The notes: generated by a model not told the origin, from the letters alone. A stretch of DNA of 64,000 bases from Parahalioglobus pacificus (GCF_014652275.1 NZ_BMYM01000002.1:744001-808000), one strand, 5' to 3'. Numbered from the stretch's first letter, positions 8,448-17,321 are shown. A program made the numbers and translations.

Positions 8448-9317
8448 ATGTCAGTGAGGTACTTTGCCGTGTTCCTATTGACATCCCTTTTTCTTCACGA
8501 AGCAATAGCACACGACCTTGGCGAGGCCGGTAACGAAGTCTGCGAGATAAGCTATCCCGTCCCTCCAACGTTTCGTTCAAGAGATCTTTATGAAAGGATT
8601 CCAGAGTCGGAAAGGCCGGACTATGAAGCTTTCGAGGCCAACCTTAGAAAACTTCCAGCGGGAAAGGTCTGGCAAAGCCCTCTTCAGGAGCAGCTTTATT
8701 ACAAGCTGAAGAAGGCTGACGCCGTTGCTCTAGTGGAAATGCCTGAATTTGAAAGCCAAGTATGGCAGAAGTCCACGCTGACAGATGTACTTCATCTCAA
8801 AGCTGTTCGGATCCCTATCGCCATTAGGGAGTGGATAAAGCCGCCGGTCGTCGAGCTGGGGAGTATGTTCGAACCGCATAGCATTGAGGTAGTCATGTCG
8901 TCTGGAAACTTGTTTTCTTCTGTATACCAATCTTCTGTGCATGATCTTCGTAACAGGGCGGACGATTCCATAAGAGAGTTTCGACGTCAGAGGAGTTCGG
9001 TTGAGAAAGCAAGCTCCGAAGGGCGAATATCGATTGCCGAGAGAGAAGAAGAACTGGCCAAGATCGAAGCATCTAGACAAGGCTCTTTTTTTGGAGAAGT
9101 AAGTTCACTTACTGGCTTGTTAGAACTAGGCGGGAGCTCGTCATCTCATCTTTGTGGTGTGGATTCGCTGAGGCCAAGGATGTCTTACGTGTTTTTTTTG
9201 CGATCTGACTCGGCCGGTGAGTATTCGTTCGCCGGTGCACAGTCGATCATGTCACCTGAAATGTCCAACTCGCTGCTTGAGGTTGTACCTCTATTAACAT
9301 CAAGTGAAGGGAACTAG
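8448..9317 (+). CDS. Secreted protein of unknown function
   Basis: Predicted 289-residue exported protein. The N-terminus (MSVRYFAVFLLTSLFLHEAIA) is a clean Sec signal peptide and decides the start at 8448, which is preceded by a run of seven G. The mature part is hydrophilic; residues about 165-210 are rich in Arg/Glu and may form a short coiled coil (REFRRQRSSVEKASSEGRIS). A few cysteines are present. I recognise no domain. It lies 12 bp before another secreted-protein gene that is broken, so both may once have been an operon for a cell-surface function. Confidence 0.7.
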   Translation: MSVRYFAVFLLTSLFLHEAIAHDLGEAGNEVCEISYPVPPTFRSRDLYERIPESERPDYEAFEANLRKLPAGKVWQSPLQEQLYYKLKKADAVALVEMPEFESQVWQKSTLTDVLHLKAVRIPIAIREWIKPPVVELGSMFEPHSIEVVMSSGNLFSSVYQSSVHDLRNRADDSIREFRRQRSSVEKASSEGRISIAEREEELAKIEASRQGSFFGEVSSLTGLLELGGSSSSHLCGVDSLRPRMSYVFFLRSDSAGEYSFAGAQSIMSPEMSNSLLEVVPLLTSSEGN

Positions 9318-9329
9318 GGGGGGCTGCGA

Positions 9330-9734
9330 ATGATTCCCAGCATAACCGCTAAAGTTATCTCGACGCGCTCTGTTCTCACACTTTTCGTTCTTTTTGCGTC
9401 TGGGATTGGCGGTAATGCCCACGCTCAGACTGAGCTGCTTTTAGACTCCAATTGCACGGTCTCAATACTCAATCGAACTGTCAGAGCTGGTGATGGCGGA
9501 AGTTTCGCAATGCCAAATATTCCTGACAACATGGGACGAGTCAGAGCACGGGCAACATGTCAAAGAGACGGCGCAACCGTTTCTGGAGAAATAGTTCCCA
9601 TGACGGCCTCCTCAGATTACGCCTTTCATCAGGTCAGCAGTGGAGCAGGCCTTGGCCATGTCCGTTTCGATCTGTTCCCAGATGTAGAGGATTTTCCTGC
9701 CCCCGAAAGGGCGGATGTAGTGGACGCCCTCTAG
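9330..9734 (+). pseudogene. Truncated secreted protein fused to antisense of an excisionase gene
   Basis: The frame encodes a signal peptide (about residues 1-33, ending NAHAQ) followed by TELLLDSNCTVSILNRTVRA, a sequence I associate with the N-terminus of very large secreted Ig-like/repeat proteins. After about codon 92 the reading frame runs antisense through the gene at 9612-9827 for 41 codons, so its tail (from SSDYAFHQVSSG onward) is not native sequence. I read this as the 5' remnant of a larger gene cut by an insertion or deletion. A G-rich ribosome site precedes the ATG, so a short chimeric product could still be made. Confidence 0.6.
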
Positions 9735-9827
9735 AAGGACGGAACCCTTGAGGCTATTTCGGATGTAGCGTGGGTCGAATTTGATGCGCTCAGAAAGCTC
9801 ATCGGTGGTCAGGTAAGTATTGCTCAT
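9612..9827 (-). CDS. Small excisionase-like / HTH protein of an integrative element
   Basis: A 71-residue protein with TTDELSERIKFDPRYIRNSL followed by VLLEGVHYIRPFGGRKILYI. This resembles small DNA-binding proteins (AlpA/excisionase type, winged HTH) found next to tyrosine integrases in genomic islands. AAGGAG sits 7 nt before the ATG, supporting a real gene. Here no integrase gene is left: only about 420 bp separate it from the tRNA-Arg gene that would be the integration site. Its 3' half overlaps the end of the broken secreted-protein frame on the other strand. Confidence 0.75.
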   Translation of the reverse strand: MSNTYLTTDELSERIKFDPRYIRNSLKGSVLLEGVHYIRPFGGRKILYIWEQIETDMAKACSTADLMKGVI

Positions 9828-10248
9828 CGTTCACTCCTTGAGGTCTATTTCGATGACTGCAAGGTGAACGTATCGTGGATTCGGGGACTGCGCTGAGCGG
9901 AGGGAAACTAACTCACTTGGTCGTTAAATGGCTTCTGTTCCGCCATGTCGCAACCCACTCAATCATGCGAAAAATATGGGCCGACGGCACAGATTTTTCG
10001 CCGCGCTCTGTCAACTATTTGGTGCCACATTTTTCGACAGCGCGTGCCGCGCAGGGAATTTAGAGGCTGACTTTTGGGGCTCAATCTTGATCACAGCGAG
10101 ACCGGTTACGCTTTGGACCAGTTACAGCTAAAAGTCACGTTTGTCGGGGAGCAATTTCTTAGATGCCAAACTTGGTCCAGATTTGGTCCAAATATGGTCC
10201 AACTGACATTTATGTTAGTGCAAGCTTACTGGGATGGTCGCTAGAGGA
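9828..10248. other. Remnant of integrative element, no gene
   Basis: I read the minus strand for integrase remnants and found only short frames. The stretch contains one TGGACCA (10114-10120) and three phased TGGTCCA copies (10173-10201) close to the tRNA, typical of the sequence found at the tRNA-proximal edge of integrase genes in such islands. It probably represents the left edge of a decayed element. Confidence 0.4.
10173..10201. repeat. Three TGGTCCA repeats spaced by 11 bp
   Basis: TGGTCCA occurs at 10173-10179, 10184-10190 and 10195-10201, each 11 bp from the next, so on the same face of the helix. An inverted copy TGGACCA lies at 10114-10120. They lie 48-135 bp beyond the tRNA 3' end. 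They could be arm-type integrase or excisionase sites, or just coding remnants of an integrase C-terminus. Confidence 0.6.
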
Positions 10249-10325
<77 letters not shown>

Positions 10326-10644
10326 ATCGGGATGGGGAGACTAACGTTCTCTACGCTTGTAGTCCACAGGGTGTGGTGCTTTTATGAAACCCTCCCGCCA
10401 TGTTACGACGACTGGGTGCGGCACCGTGACGGCGGTCGGGCTCTCGCTTCTTAACGACTGATTCGGGCAAACTTGCTCGCAATAAGTAGGTGAGTCGACG
10501 GCAACATTTTCTTGTAAATGTTGGAATTGCTCAACATCTTTGTAATCGCCCGTTCGGAGCAAAGGGCTAGTGAGTCATCCGTCGCTGTCCGTTACTGCTT
10601 TTAGGCAAAGCAAAGCTTGGACACCAAATGAAAGCACGTAGCAT
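10326..10644. other. Intergenic stretch with one inverted repeat
   Basis: No gene is evident. A perfect inverted repeat CAACATTT-N6-AAATGTTG lies at 10502-10523; it has no U-tract and could be a protein-binding site or a stem-loop. The tRNA-Arg promoter must lie within the 10326-side of this stretch but I could not identify good hexamers. Confidence 0.4.
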
Positions 10645-11523
10645 CTACCTTGATATATGCCTGTCAGGCACACGAAGTGAAAGCTCGTGCTCTGAATTTG
10701 GTTGCCAATCTGGCGGGCCGAAAACGCTCATCCAGCGATCATGTGCGGTGGTCGATCTGCGGATGTCTGCGGCGATTTGTCGCCACACATGAAACGTTAG
10801 TTTGAGAGGGTTATTGGTAGGAATGTTTTTGACAAGACCAAATGTGACAGGTTCCTCTTCTTTAGCGTAAGTGCCGAAAAGATGGTCCCAAATCATAAAT
10901 AGGTTCCCGTAGTTCTTGTCTATGTAATTCGGGTTACTGCCATGATGAACCCTGTGGGCAGACGGCGTATTGAATATCACCTCTAGAAGCGGTGGTAGGC
11001 GGCCAATGGTCTGGGTGTGACCTACAACACCCCACAGAGTCGCCATTACGCCTGCGACTGCAGTGATGCTCGGATCAAAACCGATCACGGGCAGAAAAAG
11101 AAAAAACGGCACTTTGCTGATGGGGCCGAACCAGGCCTGTCTGAAGGCAACACTGAAATTCATATGCTGGCTGCAATGGTGATTCATGTGCACGGCCCAG
11201 AGAAACCTTATCCTGTGTGATGCTCTGTGATACCAATAGAAAGTAAAGTCAATCGCGAAAAATGCGATGATCCATTGCAGCCACAGGGGCACATGCGTCG
11301 CGATGTCGAGTATGCGGAATTGATAAAGGAAAAAGTAGAGCCCTACAATCGTGCCTTGCGTGACACCATTAATAACTACATTCCCACCGAGCAAGCCAAG
11401 CGTGCCGAGCGAGTCATCTCTGTTGTAGTAATCGAGTTTCTGCCAATTTGAAATCGCAGCTTCAACGAGAATCATCAAGACAATTAAGGGTGCGCCTACG
11501 GCATATACGTCTGCTCCAGTCAT
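10645..11523 (-). CDS. Sterol desaturase / fatty acid hydroxylase family membrane enzyme
   Basis: Integral membrane di-iron oxygenase, 292 residues. The histidine boxes of the family are visible: HRASH (about residue 102), HMNHH (about 114), HTQTIGR region, and HRVHHGSNP (about 191). Four or so hydrophobic helices precede and separate the boxes. Such enzymes hydroxylate or desaturate sterols, fatty acyl chains, sphingoid bases or carotenoids; the substrate here is unknown. The ATG overlaps the stop of the upstream tetR gene by 4 bp (ATGA), so both are one transcript. Proximity to the carotenoid cluster makes a carotenoid hydroxylase conceivable, but the TonB receptor neighbour suggests an imported lipid instead. 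Confidence 0.88.
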   Translation of the reverse strand: MTGADVYAVGAPLIVLMILVEAAISNWQKLDYYNRDDSLGTLGLLGGNVVINGVTQGTIVGLYFFLYQFRILDIATHVPLWLQWIIAFFAIDFTFYWYHRASHRIRFLWAVHMNHHCSQHMNFSVAFRQAWFGPISKVPFFLFLPVIGFDPSITAVAGVMATLWGVVGHTQTIGRLPPLLEVIFNTPSAHRVHHGSNPNYIDKNYGNLFMIWDHLFGTYAKEEEPVTFGLVKNIPTNNPLKLTFHVWRQIAADIRRSTTAHDRWMSVFGPPDWQPNSEHELSLRVPDRHISR

Positions 11524-12122
11524 GACAAATACTCTTGCTTCAGCGCGCCATTAGCCCACAGCCCGATTACTTCTACCAGCGCATCGCGTCTCGTCATGTT
11601 ATGGCGATCATAAACTCCTTGCGTGCCAGCATGATCTACGAGCGCCATCAGCGAGGACAGTGCGAGGCCAGCATTCAAATCGTCTCTAATGGCAACCAAC
11701 AGGCTTTGCCGCGAATGTTCCATAAAGACCTGGTAATGCTTTCGATAGATCGAGTGAGCCTCAGGAAAATCGCGCTCAAGTTGCCTCCAGAACTCACGGC
11801 TGAACCTGCCGAGATGGTCCGCCCACTGCGTAATAAGAAGCTCTATCCTCTCTTTTGGCGGAAGCCCCTCGCTGATGCCCTGTTCCCGCTTCTGAAACCA
11901 ATGATCTGCCCATGAATTAATCAGTTCTTGAACGATGTGAGATTTGTTCTCAAATAGCCGGTAAAGCGTTTTGGTACTGATTCCAACCTCGCCCACTAAC
12001 TGACTGATTACAACATTGCGCGGACCCACCGTGCGTGATTGGTGTTCGAACACGTCCAATACCCGTGCATGAATGGCTGCATCTCTGTCGCTGACTGCCG
12101 AATTAGCTGCGGGTTTAGTCAC
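11520..12122 (-). CDS. TetR/AcrR family transcriptional regulator
   Basis: Regulator of 200 residues with an N-terminal HTH (VVISQLVGEVGISTKTLYRL followed by FENKSHIV) and an alpha-helical ligand domain. The frame is open to an ATG at 12206, but a strong sigma-70 promoter (12182-12154) lies inside that extension, so I place the start at the GTG at 12122 (MTKPAANS), which gives a normal TetR length. No good ribosome site is visible before it. It is co-transcribed with the hydroxylase-like gene and divergent from the TonB receptor, and likely controls one or both. Confidence 0.85.
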   Translation of the reverse strand: MTKPAANSAVSDRDAAIHARVLDVFEHQSRTVGPRNVVISQLVGEVGISTKTLYRLFENKSHIVQELINSWADHWFQKREQGISEGLPPKERIELLITQWADHLGRFSREFWRQLERDFPEAHSIYRKHYQVFMEHSRQSLLVAIRDDLNAGLALSSLMALVDHAGTQGVYDRHNMTRRDALVEVIGLWANGALKQEYLS

Positions 12123-12153
12123 GGGCGTTGATCTGTGGAAAAATATGCAAAAC

Positions 12154-12182
12154 ACTATATTTTCCTTGTTATCTATAGTCAA
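12154..12182 (-). promoter_or_regulatory. Sigma-70 promoter with overlapping palindrome, tetR-hydroxylase operon
   Basis: On the minus strand TTGACT (12182-12177) and TATAGT (12159-12154) are separated by exactly 17 bp. The hexamers differ from consensus by one and two bases. An inverted repeat ACTATA-N14-TATAGT overlaps the promoter (12154-12159 and 12174-12179), a plausible operator for the TetR protein itself. Confidence 0.65.
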
Positions 12183-12279
12183 CCTTTTTACACTCGCGCG
12201 CCGCATTGAAGGTCGAATCGGCAGTGAGCATCTCGTGCCTTCAAAAGACGTCGAGACTTAGATTGGAGCGGAGTAAGTT

Positions 12280-14721
12280 ATGTTGACTGTGGATACACGT
12301 GGCCTCTCGAGAGCGAATATTTTCGCAACCGCGGCACTTTGCGCGATTTTTTCAAATCCTGGAAAACTCAGCGCACAAGTCTTGGAGGAGGTTGTGGTCA
12401 CTGCACAGAAACGGGCTGAGTCGCTACAGGACGTCCCGATATCAGTTTCGGCAGTTAGCGGTGAAAAGCTTGATAGGGCGGGTATTCTCAATTTCGCTGA
12501 TCTGTCGGCATATGTGCCGAACTTTCAGAAGGCAGACACGGCTCTCGGACCGGTACTCCTTATCCGTGGGATCGGGTCAGGTGTTAACCAAAGCTTCGAA
12601 CAATCCGTTGTTCAGTACACAGATGATGTGGCATTGGGGCGTGCGCCCCTCGCACGTATGCCCTTTATGGATTTGGCGCGCATTGAGGTTTTACGTGGAC
12701 CTCAGAATGTACTTTTTGGCAAAAATAGTATCGGCGGTGCGCTCTCCTTAACGACGGCAGAGCCGACCAATACTTTTCAAGCCCGGGTTTCGGGTGAGTA
12801 CGAGCATGAGTTCTACCAACAAGTCTACAGTGGAACCCTGTCAGGACCACTGAACGATGTGTTGTCCGCCCGTCTGGCTGTCCGATCACTCTCGGACGGT
12901 GGCTACTACGACAATGACATCCTATCCGCGTCAGAACCCAGTCGCGAAGAATTCTCTATTCGCACGAAGCTGCGTTGGGACATGACCGATGCAGTGACAT
13001 CATCGCTGAAAATTGAGCGCGCCTTGATCGATGCTAGCGGGACACCGAGCGAAGTCTTTGTGAATTCGCCATCGCAGGGCGGGCCGCTAGCGTTTCTTTT
13101 TAACGATTCGACTTACCCGCAAATCGGCGAATCGTTAGGAGATCTAACGGGTGAGGACGTGGGGCAAGAGGACGGTACATTTGATTTCAGACGCTCCACC
13201 AGCATCGACGAGTTCTCTGAGATTGACGCAACGAACGTAACACTGCGAGTTGAGGCCAACCTCAATGAGATGGAGTTGACCGCTGTCACGGGATGGCTGT
13301 CTTATGACACGAACGAACTTTGCGATTGTGACCAGACCGGCCTTGATGTTTTATCGATCACGCAACGTGAGGACTATAAACAGTTCAGCCAAGAAATACG
13401 GCTAGCCTCACCTGTTGGCGGAACTGTTGATTGGCTGGGTGGGGCCTTTTATCAGCGCTCCGAGTTGAACTTTGACAGCTTCAGCCTTGTTGATGGCAAC
13501 AATATTCTCACTGCGCTCGGGACACTTGGAGACAGGCTAGGGCCTCTGGGCGCTGAACTGACGGCGATTGGCAAAGGCGCTAACTCGAAGACAGGCCGTG
13601 CCTATGACTCAGGCAGCGAGATGTATGCGTTGTTTGGCCAAGCGACCTGGAATCTTTCAGATAATGTACGACTGACTGTTGGTGCGCGTTACACCTACGA
13701 AGAAAAGGATGCCGCCCGTACTATTGATAGCAAAAATACACTTACGAACGATTTTGATGTTGAGCAGTCGATCGTCGTAAATCAGCTGCTAGGTATTGAT
13801 CTGCAAACCTTGGGCGAGCTGAGTGCAGAGTCCGCTTTGGGCCCTGAGTATCCGCAAGGATTCTTTTCGACGCATGACTTATCAGAGGAAAGGAGTGAAG
13901 AAGCATTCACCCCCAGTGTGGTAATGGAGTGGGACTCGAGTGATCACACCATGATGTATGGTTCTGTCGCCAGTGGCTATAAGTCTGGTGGTTTTGATGC
14001 GCGCGGTAATCGCGAAGGTGACTTCGCATACGATAATGAGACCGTGATTACCTATGAGGCTGGTATTAAAAGTCGCTTGTTCGATAATCGCGCAGAGCTC
14101 AATGCGGCCGTTTTTTACACAGACTATCGGGATCTACAGGTCAGCCAGTTTGATGGAGAGGCAGGGTTCTTCGTAGGAAATGCGCCTGAAGCTGTCACTC
14201 AAGGTGTTGAACTGGACGGGCGCGTCCAGTTCACCGAGGGGCTGTCGGCAACACTGTCCTTAGCGTATCTCAGCTTTGAGTTCAAAGAATACGAAGGTTC
14301 CTGTCCGCGACCCGAATTTATCGAGACCGGCGAGCGTAAGTGTGACTACGCGGGAAAGCGCAACATTTTTACCCCTGAGTGGTCAGGAAGCTTGGGCCTC
14401 GCTTATACAAAAGTGCTTGATCGAGGTTACTCAATTTTCGCAGGTATCGATGCCAACTATGTGGATGAACAATACATGGAAGTCACGTTGTATGAACCAC
14501 TGAAACAGGACGCATATACAAAGCTCAACGCCCAGCTTGGACTGGAATCCGATCGTTGGTCCATTTACCTGGTTGGCCGAAATCTCACAGACGAGGAAGT
14601 CACGAGTTACATAACAGAAGTGACTCTGTCCGGCGGTAGCCCATTCTTTGCGCCATCTTACTCAGGTTTTTACGATCGTCCACGCAGTGTTGCTGTACAG
14701 TTAAATTACTGGTTTGACTGA
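12280..14721 (+). CDS. TonB-dependent outer membrane receptor
   Basis: 813-residue TonB-dependent receptor. A signal peptide ending near KLSAQ is followed by the TonB box EEVVVTAQKR (about residues 39-48), then the plug domain (VPISVSAVSGEKL, then LRGPQNVLFGKNSIGGAL around residue 145), and a 22-strand-type barrel ending with an aromatic C-terminal residue pair before Asp (YWFD). The EEVVVTAQKRAESLQDVPIS start is typical of the large, lipid- or aromatic-associated receptor group in marine and sphingomonad-like bacteria. GGAG lies 10-15 nt before the ATG. It is divergent from the tetR-hydroxylase operon and upstream of the PLP enzyme, so it may import their hydrophobic substrate. Confidence 0.95.
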   Translation: MLTVDTRGLSRANIFATAALCAIFSNPGKLSAQVLEEVVVTAQKRAESLQDVPISVSAVSGEKLDRAGILNFADLSAYVPNFQKADTALGPVLLIRGIGSGVNQSFEQSVVQYTDDVALGRAPLARMPFMDLARIEVLRGPQNVLFGKNSIGGALSLTTAEPTNTFQARVSGEYEHEFYQQVYSGTLSGPLNDVLSARLAVRSLSDGGYYDNDILSASEPSREEFSIRTKLRWDMTDAVTSSLKIERALIDASGTPSEVFVNSPSQGGPLAFLFNDSTYPQIGESLGDLTGEDVGQEDGTFDFRRSTSIDEFSEIDATNVTLRVEANLNEMELTAVTGWLSYDTNELCDCDQTGLDVLSITQREDYKQFSQEIRLASPVGGTVDWLGGAFYQRSELNFDSFSLVDGNNILTALGTLGDRLGPLGAELTAIGKGANSKTGRAYDSGSEMYALFGQATWNLSDNVRLTVGARYTYEEKDAARTIDSKNTLTNDFDVEQSIVVNQLLGIDLQTLGELSAESALGPEYPQGFFSTHDLSEERSEEAFTPSVVMEWDSSDHTMMYGSVASGYKSGGFDARGNREGDFAYDNETVITYEAGIKSRLFDNRAELNAAVFYTDYRDLQVSQFDGEAGFFVGNAPEAVTQGVELDGRVQFTEGLSATLSLAYLSFEFKEYEGSCPRPEFIETGERKCDYAGKRNIFTPEWSGSLGLAYTKVLDRGYSIFAGIDANYVDEQYMEVTLYEPLKQDAYTKLNAQLGLESDRWSIYLVGRNLTDEEVTSYITEVTLSGGSPFFAPSYSGFYDRPRSVAVQLNYWFD

Positions 14722-15120
14722 CATGCGACTTGTGTGTGGATCAATTGGTTATAGGCAAATGGTCACGCAGCCACTGCCACCGAGATCTTTACCGCGGGAA
14801 ATGTGCCGTAAGAGGAATATCGATAGCGGGGGTCTGCTGGATGGCATCGGTAAAGTTTTGAGCCCATACGCAGAACCTTCACACTCTGACATCCGCTAAG
14901 GCGCTATCGCCTGACTGCAGAACTACAGGCAATACGGACAGGGACTGGTGCGCCGCGGGCACGATGTCCCGAGCGCTGCCTCAAGTGGTTACAACGGTGC
15001 AAAACGACTAGTCGCGTCGAACCTCACTGACGATACGAGGCTATACAGGTGCTATGCTGATCGGATTACCCGTTGCCGCAGTCGCAGCGACATCTGCTGG
15101 TAATGCTAGGGGGAAAAGTA
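14722..15120. other. Intergenic stretch, nothing recognised
   Basis: About 400 bp without a credible gene. A small AGGCG-CTAT-CGCCT hairpin lies at 14899-14912. A TTG-initiated extension of the next gene back to 15073 is possible but has no ribosome site. Confidence 0.4.
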
Positions 15121-16560
15121 ATGCACAAATCTATGCCAGAAGAAGGTTCCGTTGCCTCAGACATAATGCAAAGGCTCGAGGTCTTCAAGCAGCACGATCC
15201 AGATTATAAAGATGGTAGGCTCTGGAGCCTGGTTTACTATCTAAACGAAGAACACTCAGAGTTTCTGAAGGACGCGTATCACTGCTACGCATCCGAGAAT
15301 GGTTTGAATCCTGGAGCGTTCAAAAGCTTGAAGCGCCTGGAAAGCGAGATTATTTCTGCAACAGCAGAACTCCTTCATGGGACGGATGACGTATGCGGCG
15401 TCGTTACCTCTGGCGGTACCGAAAGTTGTTTGATGGCGGTCAAGACATACCGCGATAGGGCTCGAGACCTCCGAAAAATCCGCCGCCCTGAAATGATAAT
15501 GCCAGCGACTGCGCATGTCGCTTGGTTTAAGGCGTCCGAGTATTTTGATGTCAGGGTCCGTCTAGTGCCGCTGAAAGACGACTTCACGCCTGATTTGCAA
15601 AAGCTTGAACGACTCATTAATCGAAATACGATCATGATGGTCGGTGCAGCGCCAGAGTATCCCCACGGAATGATAGATCCAATATCTGCCATGGGTAAGA
15701 TTGGCCAGGATAGGAACATTCCCTTACATGTTGATGCCTGCGTCGGCGGCTTCATATTGCCATTTATGGAAATGAATGGAGAGTCGCTTCCCCCTTGGGA
15801 CTATCGTGTACCCGGGGTGACATCGATCTCAGCGGACATACATAAATACGGATTCGCTGCGAAGGGTGCCTCGACCATTACCTATCGAAGCCTCGATTAC
15901 CTGCGTTACCAGATGTTTGTTTATGAAGATTGGCCTGGTGGCGTATTTGCCTCCTCTGCACTACTCGGCACTCGGCCCGGCGGCGGGTACTCAGCCGCAT
16001 GGGCAGCGCTGCAGTTATTTGGCAAGGAGGGTTATCGCGATCTGGCCGCAGATACCTTGGAGGCTGTGACGCGACTCAAGGCCGGCGTGAATGCCATAAA
16101 TGGACTGCAGGTTATGGGTAATCCGCAGGGACCACTGTTTTCGTACCGCTCCTTGGATCCAGACCTGAATATTTATGCAGTGGGCGACCAAATGGATGCA
16201 CGCGGCTGGCAGGTAAATCGCAATCAGGGTCCACCTGGCCTACATGCGATGGTGACGGCACAGCACTTACCCGTCGTCGACCACTACTTGGCTGACCTGG
16301 CCGAATCAGTGGCCGTAGTGCGTGCTGATCCTTCATTGGCGCAACAGGGTGGTGCGGCTACGTATGGGATGATGGCGCACGTTCCACTGCGCGGTATGGT
16401 CAAAAAGAAGATTCTTGACATGTATTCTGAGCAATACCGCGCCGGTGGCGCGGAACTGGACATCGAAGGGGCCTCCTCGGAGGGTGTTGCCGGTGGAAAG
16501 CTTGGTCTATTGGACAGACTGGTGCAATGGTACGTGGCGCGGCAGGCGCGCAAGGCATAA
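15121..16560 (+). CDS. PLP-dependent lyase/decarboxylase, sphingosine-1-phosphate lyase-like
   Basis: Group II decarboxylase-fold PLP enzyme of 479 residues. The cofactor lysine is Lys242 in SADIHKYGFAAKG; VTSGGTESCLMAVKTYRDRA (about residues 98-117) is the phosphate-binding block and LHVDACVGGF the ring-binding aspartate region. HKYGFAAKG(A/T)S and the GGTES motif are typical of the sphingosine-1-phosphate lyase branch rather than of glutamate or aromatic decarboxylases. The ATG at 15121 is preferred because AGGGGG lies 8 nt upstream. Following the TonB receptor, and near a hydroxylase of the family that includes sphinganine hydroxylases, it may cleave a phosphorylated long-chain amino alcohol. 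The substrate is an inference. Confidence 0.85.
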   Translation: MHKSMPEEGSVASDIMQRLEVFKQHDPDYKDGRLWSLVYYLNEEHSEFLKDAYHCYASENGLNPGAFKSLKRLESEIISATAELLHGTDDVCGVVTSGGTESCLMAVKTYRDRARDLRKIRRPEMIMPATAHVAWFKASEYFDVRVRLVPLKDDFTPDLQKLERLINRNTIMMVGAAPEYPHGMIDPISAMGKIGQDRNIPLHVDACVGGFILPFMEMNGESLPPWDYRVPGVTSISADIHKYGFAAKGASTITYRSLDYLRYQMFVYEDWPGGVFASSALLGTRPGGGYSAAWAALQLFGKEGYRDLAADTLEAVTRLKAGVNAINGLQVMGNPQGPLFSYRSLDPDLNIYAVGDQMDARGWQVNRNQGPPGLHAMVTAQHLPVVDHYLADLAESVAVVRADPSLAQQGGAATYGMMAHVPLRGMVKKKILDMYSEQYRAGGAELDIEGASSEGVAGGKLGLLDRLVQWYVARQARKA

Positions 16561-16675
16561 TGAGATTCGAAAGAGCGGGGTAGACGGCCATTCAACCAAA
16601 CGTAAGGAAAATGCCAACACCAATGATGAAGACGTTTTGACGTGCGCTCATAGCATCACAGTCGTTATTCTAAAG

Positions 16676-16693
16676 CGCACACTGTCGTGTGCG
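16676..16693. other. Stem-loop between convergent genes
   Basis: CGCACAC-TGTC-GTGTGCG forms a perfect 7-bp stem with a tetraloop. There is no U-tract on either strand, so this is at best a Rho-type or RNA-stabilising structure in the roughly 200-bp gap between the PLP lyase and the SOUL gene. Confidence 0.4.
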
Positions 16694-16760
16694 GCAAACC
16701 TCCAGAGTCCTATTCGAAGGTTACCGCCAGCGGTTTAGGAGAACCTTTCTTCAAGGGATG

Positions 16761-17321
16761 CTAGGGCAGTACTTCAATGATGATCTCATTGCGTCGATTC
16801 CAAGGCAGCGTCATGGGCGGGTCGTACTGATTGACAGAAGGCGGACCTACCGTTTCGATTTCATTCTCGGCTAACACGGCCATCAGTTTTTCTGTCATTT
16901 CCGACACCTTGCCATCCGTTGCCCAACCGGAAAAGGGTATGGCAGCTACGCGTCTGCCCGGCACCTCCAATAGGGTCACATTAGCAAGGTCTGGCTCAGG
17001 CAGTGTGGCCATGTCGAACTCCGAGGGCAGTGTGAAAGCCATGTAGCCGTCCTCGGCCAGTTGAATCTCAACGGGTGCAGTCATTGCAATTTCCTGCTCT
17101 CTGTCGTTGCCCCCGAAGATGTAGTTTGCCAGGGCCCGGAAACCCTGCGTATCGCTGACATCATCGTTCATTGGGGTGCGTGCCTGTATGGTGGACTCAT
17201 ACTGACGAATCTCCACCTCGCCTAGCTGTTGAACCGCGGCATATTTGGGCTCTTCCAGGGACAGCACTGTGGCGCTGATTAAGAACAGAATGACAGCGGG
17301 GATGATGGCTTTGACAAACAT
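16761..17321 (-). CDS. SOUL family heme-binding protein, exported
   Basis: 186-residue protein of the SOUL/HBP family. It starts with a hydrophobic export or anchor segment (MFVKAIIPAVILFLISATVL) and carries the family pattern EEPKYAAVQQLGEVEIRQYE, FRALANYIFGGN and IAMTAPV. Bacterial SOUL proteins bind heme or tetrapyrroles in the periplasm; a precise role is not known. It appears monocistronic, with its end facing the PLP lyase gene. Confidence 0.9.
   Translation of the reverse strand: MFVKAIIPAVILFLISATVLSLEEPKYAAVQQLGEVEIRQYESTIQARTPMNDDVSDTQGFRALANYIFGGNDREQEIAMTAPVEIQLAEDGYMAFTLPSEFDMATLPEPDLANVTLLEVPGRRVAAIPFSGWATDGKVSEMTEKLMAVLAENEIETVGPPSVNQYDPPMTLPWNRRNEIIIEVLP

Noticed and set aside
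9875-10131. Short + frames between the excisionase-like gene and tRNA
   Set aside because: No ribosome sites or recognisable protein sequence; the region looks like element remnant.
12123-12206. Longer N-terminus of the TetR regulator from ATG at 12206
   Set aside because: A good sigma-70 promoter lies inside this stretch and the extra residues are unlike TetR N-termini.
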